Positions 1 through 5,508 of a stretch of DNA of 6,337 nt are shown here, one piece after another. The notes under the pieces were generated by a model. The model made no database searches and was not told where the DNA came from. It was given only the letters and a program-made list of their open reading frames with translations. The position numbers were made by a program, and so were the translations under genes. Every line of letters begins with the position of its first letter. Within the stretch, counting starts at the first letter, position 1. The stretch spans positions 1 to 6,337 of the forward strand of contig CAMQDG010000074.1 of the NCBI GenBank assembly GCA_946999425.1. Reading direction: 5' to 3'. Origin of the DNA: an uncultured Peptoniphilus sp. Lineage in GTDB: Bacteria; Bacillota; Clostridia; Tissierellales; Peptoniphilaceae.

Positions 1-390
1 GTACCAAACTATCTCTGTTAAAATTTCAGAAATAAAATTATCTTTTGCAATTAAAGCTTTGGACAAAAAAATTGAGAATACAAAGGCTATTATAAAATTC
101 ATTGCTACTCCAGCTATACTTATTAAAAATATTCCTACATTCTTATTTCCTTTTATTCGTGAAAAATCTATAGGTACAGCTTTAGCCCATCCGAATTTGA
201 ATAAAATCATTGAAAGAAGCCCCAATGGATCTATATGGTTAAGTGGGTTTAAAGATAATCTGCCATCTTCTTTTGCCGTTGTATCTCCCAGTTTATATGA
301 CATATAGCCGTGGGCAACTTCATGAGGAATAATTGATAAAAGTAATGCAAGTATTGTTATTAGCAAGTTGTGTATGTCTAAATTTCTCAT
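1..390 (-). CDS. Site-2 protease-type (M50 family) membrane metalloprotease, N-terminal part only
   Basis: This gene is cut by the left edge of the window: 130 codons are visible and no stop is reached. It reads as an intramembrane zinc metalloprotease of the bacterial site-2 protease group. A hydrophobic first segment (about residues 8-30) carries HEVAH at 23-27, the HExxH motif that supplies two zinc-binding histidines and the catalytic glutamate. Next come the family motif NPLNHIDPLG (48-57), a GWAKAVP stretch (67-73) and a second membrane segment (about 86-110). The later Asp-containing zinc-ligand motif lies outside the window. The start chosen is the ATG at 390, because an in-frame TAA lies two codons upstream and HExxH then sits at the usual distance from the N-terminus. 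It follows the pyrimidine phosphorylase by 3 nt. Two usually conserved prolines are replaced (AKPVP to AKAVP, and AGP to AGV). In related bacteria a gene of this kind often precedes scpA/scpB; whether it does here is unseen. Substrate unknown. Confidence 0.88.
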   Translation of the reverse strand, partial: MRNLDIHNLLITILALLLSIIPHEVAHGYMSYKLGDTTAKEDGRLSLNPLNHIDPLGLLSMILFKFGWAKAVPIDFSRIKGNKNVGIFLISIAGVAMNFIIAFVFSIFLSKALIAKDNFISEILTEIVWY

Positions 391-393
391 TTT

Positions 394-1698
394 TTAATCT
401 ATTTCCTTATAAATTAATTTATGTGTTTCCTTATTTTTTTTTCCTTTTTCATAGGCTTTATATATATTTTCTACCTGTAAGTTTATATCTTTTTCTTTGT
501 CAGTGTAAAAAGTTGCCAGTAATTCTCCTTTTTTAACAAAATCATCTATTTTTTTATTTAAAATTATTCCAGCACCTAAATCAATTTTAGATTCTTTTGT
601 TATTCTTCCTGCTCCTAAATCTCTTGCAATTTCACCAATTAACAGTGCATCTATCTTTTTAACATAGCCTTCTTCTTTTGATACAATTTCAACTTTATAT
701 TTTGACAGCTTAAACTTACTTATATCATCAATATAAGAAATGTCTCCACCTTGAGCCTCAACAAATTCTTTAAATTTTTCAAAAGCTTTGCCATTTTTAA
801 TATTGGTTTCTAATATTTCTTTAGCTTGGTCTTCATTATCCACAAGATTAGACATAAGTAAAAGCTTTGAGCCCAAAGCAAGACAAAGTTGCTTTAAATC
901 TTCAGGGCCTTGTCCTTTTAATGTGTTTATAGCTTCAATAACTTCTAAAGAATTCCCCACAGCAAATCCAAGAGGCTCATCCATGGAAGTTATTAATGCT
1001 TTTGTTTTATGGTTAAATTTTTTTCCTAAACTAACCATAATCTCTGAAAGTTTTGTTGCACTTTCAACATCTTTCATAAAGGCTCCTGACCCTACTTTTA
1101 CATCTAAAACAAGAGCATCTGCTCCAACCGCTAATTTTTTACTCATTATAGATGATGCTATAAGACTTATATTATCTACAGTAGCAGTTGAATCTCTTAA
1201 AGCATATAACTTTTTATCTGCAGGTGTAATATCTGCTGTTTGACCTATTATTGAAATACCTATTTTATTAGAATTATTAATAAATTCATCCATTTGTAAA
1301 TCTATTCTCATTCCTGGAATAGATTCTATTTTATCAAGAGTTCCTCCAGTATGACCAAGTCCTCTTCCGCTCATTTTTGCAAAAACAAGACCTGCACTTG
1401 CAACAAGAGGCCCTAAAACTAAACTTGTAGTATCTCCAACTCCTCCTGTAGAGTGTTTATCGACTTTTATGCCTTTAATTTTACTTAAATCAACAAGTTC
1501 GCCAGAATTAAGCATGGCATTTGTTAAATTTACAGTTTCATCTAAATTTAAAGTTTTTAAACATATTGCCATTAATAATGCAGATATTTGATAGTCGGGA
1601 ATTTCTCCTTTTGTATATCCATCAACAAAATAATTTATTTCTTCTTTTGTCAATTCTTGTCCATGTTTTTTCTTTTCAATAATGTCATAAATATTCAT
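394..1698 (-). CDS. pdp: Pyrimidine-nucleoside phosphorylase
   Basis: This 434-residue cytosolic enzyme of the NP-II family would split uridine, thymidine and deoxyuridine with phosphate into the base and (deoxy)ribose-1-phosphate. Visible motifs are the phosphate-site KHSTGGVGD (81-89), the family signature SGRGLGHTGGTLDK (110-123), the substrate-site R168, S183 and K187 (ALRD, ASSIMSKK), and a C-terminal lobe from about 335. Numbering matches the Bacillus enzymes. Residue 108 is lysine (AKMSGR), as in dual-specificity pyrimidine phosphorylases, where E. coli thymidine phosphorylase has methionine; this favours pdp over deoA. The start is the ATG at 1698, giving MNIYDIIEKKKHG, the normal family N-terminus, with AGGTG 4 nt upstream. 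A TTG seven codons earlier (1719) would add an unrelated MKKCRCN and overlap the preceding gene, so I rejected it. It lies 7 nt after the purine phosphorylase, forming a salvage pair. An A9 run occurs near the 3' end. Confidence 0.96.
   Translation of the reverse strand: MNIYDIIEKKKHGQELTKEEINYFVDGYTKGEIPDYQISALLMAICLKTLNLDETVNLTNAMLNSGELVDLSKIKGIKVDKHSTGGVGDTTSLVLGPLVASAGLVFAKMSGRGLGHTGGTLDKIESIPGMRIDLQMDEFINNSNKIGISIIGQTADITPADKKLYALRDSTATVDNISLIASSIMSKKLAVGADALVLDVKVGSGAFMKDVESATKLSEIMVSLGKKFNHKTKALITSMDEPLGFAVGNSLEVIEAINTLKGQGPEDLKQLCLALGSKLLLMSNLVDNEDQAKEILETNIKNGKAFEKFKEFVEAQGGDISYIDDISKFKLSKYKVEIVSKEEGYVKKIDALLIGEIARDLGAGRITKESKIDLGAGIILNKKIDDFVKKGELLATFYTDKEKDINLQVENIYKAYEKGKKNKETHKLIYKEID
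404..408 (-). promoter_or_regulatory. Possible weak ribosome binding site of the M50 protease gene
   Basis: AAGGA lies on the minus strand inside the last codons of the pyrimidine phosphorylase, 13 nt before the ATG at 390. This spacing is longer than at the other five starts in the window (4 to 8 nt). No better site lies closer, since the spacer is ATAGATTAAAAA-like. Translation may depend on ribosomes finishing the upstream gene 3 nt away (inference). Confidence 0.4.
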
Positions 1699-1702
1699 AT
1701 TG

Positions 1703-1707
1703 CACCT
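1703..1707 (-). promoter_or_regulatory. Ribosome binding site of the pyrimidine phosphorylase gene
   Basis: AGGTG on the minus strand lies 4 nt before the ATG at 1698 and overlaps the TAG stop (1706-1708) of the purine phosphorylase. It matches the 3' part of the AGGAGGTG consensus, so the short spacing is acceptable. It supports the start at 1698 over the upstream TTG at 1719. The overlap with the upstream stop suggests reinitiation or coupling by terminating ribosomes (inference). Confidence 0.65.
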
Positions 1708-2506
1708 ACATTTTTTCAATAATTTTTTTAACTAAATTTTCAAATTTATCTTGAATTTTAGAAGAAACATCAATGACTTCTTCATGGTTTAAAGGCTTAT
1801 CTAAAATTCCAGCAGCCATATTTGTTATAGCCGAAATCCCCAAAATTTTAACTCCTCTGTGATTAGCTACTATAACTTCAGGAACAGTGCTCATTCCTAC
1901 TGCATCAGCCCCCATTATTCTTGCCATCCTAACTTCAGCCGGAGTTTCATATACAGGTCCTGTAAACCACATATATACTCCTTCTTTCAATTCAAAATTT
2001 AATTCTTTGGCAACATTCTTAGCTATATCTCTTAATTCTTTATTATAAGTAAAAGATTGGTCTGGAAATCTTGGACCTATTGTATCATCGTTCGGTCCTA
2101 TTAATGGATTTACCCCAGTAAAATTTATATGATCTTTAATAATCATTAAATCTCCTGGAGTAAAAGAAGTATTTACTCCTCCACAAGCGTTTGTTACGAT
2201 TAAATATTTAATTCCTAATTGACATAATATTTTTGTAGGAAAAACTGTTTTGTCGATACCTTGCCCTTCATAGTAGTGAATCCTTCCTTGCATTGCTACA
2301 AGATTTTTCCCTGATAATTTTCCAAAAATCAATTTTCCGCTATGCCCTTTTACACTTGAAGTTGGAAAATCAGGAATATCCTTATAGTTTATTTCAATTG
2401 GATCATTTATCTGTGAAGCTAAATTACCGAGTCCTGAACCTAATATTATTCCTATTTCAGGTTTGTTTTTTATTCTACTTAAAATATATTCATATGTTTT
2501 ATTCAT
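1706..2506 (-). CDS. Purine nucleoside phosphorylase, trimeric (PNP/MTAP) family
   Basis: This 266-residue cytosolic enzyme would phosphorolyse inosine, guanosine and their deoxy forms to the base plus (deoxy)ribose-1-phosphate. Family motifs occur in order: GIILGSGLG (19-27), GHSG (54-57), GRIHYYEGQ (74-82), TNACGGVN (105-112), FTGPVYETPAE (181-191) and GMSTVPE (204-210). By alignment to human PNP from memory, E187, N229 and H241 match the catalytic Glu201, Asn243 and His257. The Asn supports 6-oxopurine specificity rather than adenosine or methylthioadenosine. The length is normal for the trimeric class and too long for a DeoD-type hexamer. The start is the ATG at 2506, with AAGGA 8 nt upstream. 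Longer in-frame options at 2515 and 2557 would add a Lys-rich tail foreign to the family and run further into the Nudix gene. The reading overlaps the Nudix gene end by 8 nt (ATGAATAA). Trp180 before FTGP is unusual to my recollection. The gene is called punA, pnp or deoD in different genomes, so no symbol is given. Confidence 0.95.
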   Translation of the reverse strand: MNKTYEYILSRIKNKPEIGIILGSGLGNLASQINDPIEINYKDIPDFPTSSVKGHSGKLIFGKLSGKNLVAMQGRIHYYEGQGIDKTVFPTKILCQLGIKYLIVTNACGGVNTSFTPGDLMIIKDHINFTGVNPLIGPNDDTIGPRFPDQSFTYNKELRDIAKNVAKELNFELKEGVYMWFTGPVYETPAEVRMARIMGADAVGMSTVPEVIVANHRGVKILGISAITNMAAGILDKPLNHEEVIDVSSKIQDKFENLVKKIIEKM

Positions 2507-3044
2507 TTTTAACATCCTTTTTTTCTTTAAAATTTTTATAAAGAAGTATTCCAGCAATAGTTTTGGAGTCCATTATATCTCCTACTTCAATCATTTTTAA
2601 AGCTTCATCTATGGAAACCTCTAAAACCTCTATCTGTTCTTCTTCATCTAAATTTTGCTCTTTAAGTTCTAAATTATCAGCATAAAATAAATATATTTTT
2701 TCTGAACTATATCCCGGAGATGAATAAAATTCCGTCACATACTCTATATTTTTACTTTCATAACCGGTCTCTTCTCTTAGTTCTCTTATAGCTGCTTCTT
2801 TAGGAGCTTCTCCTGGTTCAATCATTCCTGCGGGAATCTCTAAAATTTCTTTATCTACAGAAATTCTATATTGCTTAACTAAAATAATTTTTTCTTTATT
2901 TTTAGCTACAATACACACCGCTGGATCATGAAGTACTATTTCTCTTTTAGAATACTTTTGATCAGGTAACTCAACTGTATTGACTTTTACACTTAAAATT
3001 TTCCCACTATATATTTTTTCTGATTTTATAGTTGTTTCAGTCAT
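2499..3044 (-). CDS. nudF: Nudix hydrolase, ADP-ribose pyrophosphatase type
   Basis: The 181-residue product contains a perfect Nudix box, GX5EX7REUXEEXGU, at 73-95 (G73, E79, R87, E88, E91, E92, G94), which binds the catalytic divalent metals. A proline at 110 (SSPGYSSE), 16 residues after the box glycine G94, is the known mark of the ADP-ribose pyrophosphatase subfamily. The expected reaction is ADP-ribose + water to AMP + ribose-5-phosphate in the cytosol. Length and the N-terminal beta-rich region (KIYSGKILSV) fit the B. subtilis NudF/YqkG type. The start is the ATG at 3044 with AAGGAG 6 nt upstream; it overlaps the recN stop by 8 nt (ATGACTGA). The 3' end overlaps the next gene by a further 8 nt, and the last residues (FKEKKDVKNE) are encoded by the DNA that supplies that gene's ribosome binding site. 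Subfamily assignment is good; the symbol is by analogy. Confidence 0.93.
   Translation of the reverse strand: MTETTIKSEKIYSGKILSVKVNTVELPDQKYSKREIVLHDPAVCIVAKNKEKIILVKQYRISVDKEILEIPAGMIEPGEAPKEAAIRELREETGYESKNIEYVTEFYSSPGYSSEKIYLFYADNLELKEQNLDEEEQIEVLEVSIDEALKMIEVGDIMDSKTIAGILLYKNFKEKKDVKNE
2515..2519 (-). promoter_or_regulatory. Ribosome binding site of the purine phosphorylase gene
   Basis: AAGGA on the minus strand lies 8 nt upstream of the ATG at 2506 and within the last codons of the Nudix gene. It decides the start: the alternative ATG at 2515 directly abuts this sequence and would have no spacer. Confidence 0.7.
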
Positions 3045-4710
3045 TTTCTACTCCTTCTATCATTTCTCTTGCAGCTTTTAGGGTGAGATCTGTAATTTCT
3101 TCTGAACCTATAAGTCTTGCAATCTCATCAATTCTCTCAGAATTTTTTAATTTTTTAACATAAGTTCTTGTCTTATTTTCATTTATTTCTTTATAAATCT
3201 TATAGTGAGAATTAGCTTTTGACACAATTTGAGGTAAATGAGAAATTACAATAACTTGTCTGTCGTGAGAAAGTTCTTTTATTTTTTTTCCTACTATATT
3301 AGCTGTGATTCCGCTTATTCCAGAATCTATCTCATCAAAAATTACTGTCGGTATATTATCTTTGCTTGCAATAATTGATTTAAATCCAAGCATTATTCTT
3401 GACATTTCTCCCCCAGAAGCAATTTTACTTAAAGATTTAAAATCCTCACCTATATTTGTAGATATCATGTATTCAATTCTATCAATACCAGTTGAAGACA
3501 ATTCCTTTTCACAAATATTTATTTTAAATCTTGCATTGTTTATGTTAAGTTTTGAGATTTCCTTTTCAACATTTTCTTCCAACCATTTTGATACAGTCTT
3601 CCTATCCTTGGAAATCTCTTGTGCTAAATTTAAACTTTCCTTATAAAGTTCATCAATTTTTTGGCTTATATTATTTAAATTTTCTTCAAAGTTTTTTAAT
3701 TCTTTAAGCCTTAATTCGGCCTCAGATTTAAATTTATTTATCTGTTCAATATTATACCCATATTTCTTTTTTAAATTGTTTACAGTGTCTATACGGGCTT
3801 CTAAATAAATAAATTTTTCTTGATCTATTTCCATGCTTTCAAGATAACTTTCAATTTCTTTATAAACTGAACTTATATTGAATCTTATACTTTCCAATTC
3901 TTTGTAAATTTCATCTAAATCTGGTTCAAATCTTTTTATATTACTAAAAAATGAGACTGCCTTATCAATTCCATCTTCAACTGCGCTTACTTCATAGTCA
4001 CCTCTTAATAAATTTAAAGTAGCTTCAAGATTTTCTCTTATTAAAGAGCTGTTGCTGAACTTTTTAAAATCATTTTCTAATTCTTCGTCATCATAAGATG
4101 TTAAATTTGCATCTTCTATTTCTTTTATCTGATAAGTTAGTAAATCTATTTCTCTTTCTCTACTTGATTCAAAATTTTCAAGGCTTACTTTTTTTTCTTC
4201 ATATTTTTTTATTTCTTCAAATAAATTCAGAAGCTTTTCCTGCTTTCTTTTATGCTCAATACTACAAAAGTCATCTAATAAATCCATCTGATTTTTTGGA
4301 CTCATTAAATATTGATTTTCTTCCTGAGCATACACATCAACTAATTTTGAAGATATGTAAGTCATTACGCTTTGCGTTGCAACTCTGCCATTAATACGAG
4401 TTATAGATGGTTTATTTCTATTTATTTGCCTTGATAAAACTATTAGTTCTCCTATTTCAAATCCATTTTCAGATAAAAATTTTGATAAATCCTCATTATA
4501 AAAACTGAAAACAGCTTCAACATATGCAAAATCAGCTCCTGTTTTTATAAAATCCTTATTAGTCCTTCCACCTAAAACCATACCAAGTGCATCTATTATT
4601 ATAGATTTACCTGAACCTGTTTCTCCTGTTAAAATATTTAACCCTGAGCCCCATTCAATTGTTAAATTCTCAATAATCGCAAAATTTTCTATTTTAAGTT
4701 CAATTAGCAT
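3037..4710 (-). CDS. recN: DNA repair protein RecN (SMC-like ATPase)
   Basis: RecN is a cytosolic SMC-like ATPase recruited to DNA double-strand breaks, where it promotes end cohesion and RecA-mediated repair. The 557-residue product is full length. It has Walker A GETGSGKS (29-36) in an N-terminal ATPase half that opens with the typical IENFAIIE. A long charged coiled-coil region (about 155-385) is split by a central turn. The C-terminal half carries the ABC signature SGGEMSR (432-438), Walker B VIFDE (456-460) followed by IDSGISG, and the switch histidine H491 (ISHLPQ). The short central part is usual for RecN and excludes full-length SMC proteins. The start is the ATG at 4710, with GGAG 6 nt upstream and 3 nt after the tlyA stop. 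The usual G-Q-H-E motif after Walker A reads A-Q-E-E here (YAQEENQ, 127-133). An A8 run lies near 3282-3289. In many Firmicutes argR/ahrC sits between tlyA and recN; it is absent here. Confidence 0.97.
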   Translation of the reverse strand: MLIELKIENFAIIENLTIEWGSGLNILTGETGSGKSIIIDALGMVLGGRTNKDFIKTGADFAYVEAVFSFYNEDLSKFLSENGFEIGELIVLSRQINRNKPSITRINGRVATQSVMTYISSKLVDVYAQEENQYLMSPKNQMDLLDDFCSIEHKRKQEKLLNLFEEIKKYEEKKVSLENFESSREREIDLLTYQIKEIEDANLTSYDDEELENDFKKFSNSSLIRENLEATLNLLRGDYEVSAVEDGIDKAVSFFSNIKRFEPDLDEIYKELESIRFNISSVYKEIESYLESMEIDQEKFIYLEARIDTVNNLKKKYGYNIEQINKFKSEAELRLKELKNFEENLNNISQKIDELYKESLNLAQEISKDRKTVSKWLEENVEKEISKLNINNARFKINICEKELSSTGIDRIEYMISTNIGEDFKSLSKIASGGEMSRIMLGFKSIIASKDNIPTVIFDEIDSGISGITANIVGKKIKELSHDRQVIVISHLPQIVSKANSHYKIYKEINENKTRTYVKKLKNSERIDEIARLIGSEEITDLTLKAAREMIEGVEND

Positions 4711-4713
4711 AAA

Positions 4714-5508
4714 TTACTCCAATTCTCCAGTGCTTTTAATTATAGAATCAATATTTAAATCAATTGATGGTTCAGAAGACTTCTTTAGTAGAACTAAAAA
4801 TTCTACATTTCCTTTAGTCCCCTTTATAGGTGAGTAAGTTAAGCCTTGTATAGAAAAACCTATTTTTTCTGCAAAATTTAAAGTGTTGTTTAATACTTCT
4901 GCATGAACTTTAGAATCCCTTATAATTCCATTCTTGCCAACTTTTTCTTTTCCTGCTTCAAATTGTGGTTTTATCAAAGCCACAAGATAAGATCCATCTT
5001 TTAAAATTTCATATGCTTTTGGCAAAACAAGTTGTAATGATATAAATGAAACATCAATTGATATAAAATCTATTTCATCACTTATTAAATTATTATCTAT
5101 ATATCTTATGTTTGTTCTTTCCAGTACAATTACTCTATCGTCAATTCTTAATTTATAATCAAGTTGATTATAGCCTACATCAATAGAATAAACCTTTTTT
5201 GCACCGTTTATAAGCATACAGTGCGTGAATCCTCCAGTTGAAGCACCTATATCAGCACATATAAAATTAGAAAAATTAAGGTTAAATTCTTTTATTGCCT
5301 TTTCTAATTTTAATCCACCTCTTGAAACATACTGTATTTGATCTGAATTTACTGTTAAAATTTCAAAATCTTCAATTTGTTCACCAGGCTTATCAATCCT
5401 TTTAGTTCCACAAAGAACTTTTCCTTCCATGATTAGCCTTTTAGCTTTTTCCCTTGAATCTACAAGTCCTTGATTGTATAAAAGCAAATCTGCTCTTATT
5501 TTTGTCAT
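4714..5508 (-). CDS. tlyA: TlyA-family S4/FtsJ rRNA 2'-O-methyltransferase
   Basis: The 264-residue product has an N-terminal S4 RNA-binding domain (about 4-60, with RADLLL...SREKAKRLI...GKVL), a YVSRGG linker (60-65) and a Rossmann-type FtsJ methyltransferase domain. The SAM-binding motif is ADIGASTGGFT (85-95). The K-D-K-E catalytic tetrad of this fold is intact: K67 (GGLK), D152 (IDVSF), K180 (IKPQFE) and E236 (GNVEF), a uniform shift of two from the Mycobacterium tuberculosis TlyA residues K69, D154, K182 and E238. Family members 2'-O-methylate 16S and/or 23S rRNA cytidines, affecting capreomycin sensitivity; some are annotated as hemolysins, which I regard as a historical name. Which rRNA this one modifies cannot be read from sequence. 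The start is the ATG at 5508, sharing one base with the stop of the prenyl synthase (TAATG), with AGGAG 6 nt upstream. The gene is full length with no unusual residues. Confidence 0.95.
   Translation of the reverse strand: MTKIRADLLLYNQGLVDSREKAKRLIMEGKVLCGTKRIDKPGEQIEDFEILTVNSDQIQYVSRGGLKLEKAIKEFNLNFSNFICADIGASTGGFTHCMLINGAKKVYSIDVGYNQLDYKLRIDDRVIVLERTNIRYIDNNLISDEIDFISIDVSFISLQLVLPKAYEILKDGSYLVALIKPQFEAGKEKVGKNGIIRDSKVHAEVLNNTLNFAEKIGFSIQGLTYSPIKGTKGNVEFLVLLKKSSEPSIDLNIDSIIKSTGELE

Noticed and set aside
59..307. Plus-strand open frame of 82 codons
   Set aside because: It lies antisense over the M50 protease, which has a clear HExxH motif and family order. The plus-strand product resembles no family and has no convincing ribosome binding site.
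333..536. Plus-strand open frame encoding a Phe/Leu-rich hydrophobic peptide
   Set aside because: It is the complement of the Lys/Asn/Glu-rich 3' end of the pyrimidine phosphorylase. The hydrophobicity comes from poly-T complementing poly-A codons.
788..1243. Plus-strand open frame of 151 codons
   Set aside because: It is antisense to the core of the pyrimidine phosphorylase and has no recognisable domain.
2507..2557. Longer N-terminus for the purine phosphorylase starting at 2557 or 2515
   Set aside because: The added residues are Lys-rich and overlap the Nudix gene in another frame. The AAGGA site is placed correctly only for the ATG at 2506, and the family N-terminus begins there.
3305..4394. 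Plus-strand open frames antisense to recN (3305-3646 and 4098-4394)
   Set aside because: RecN is continuous and shows all ATPase motifs across this region. The plus-strand frames are shadows of its codons.
4714..5508. TlyA as a true hemolysin/toxin
   Set aside because: The S4 plus FtsJ domains and the intact K-D-K-E methyltransferase tetrad indicate an rRNA methyltransferase. The hemolysin label is inherited annotation.
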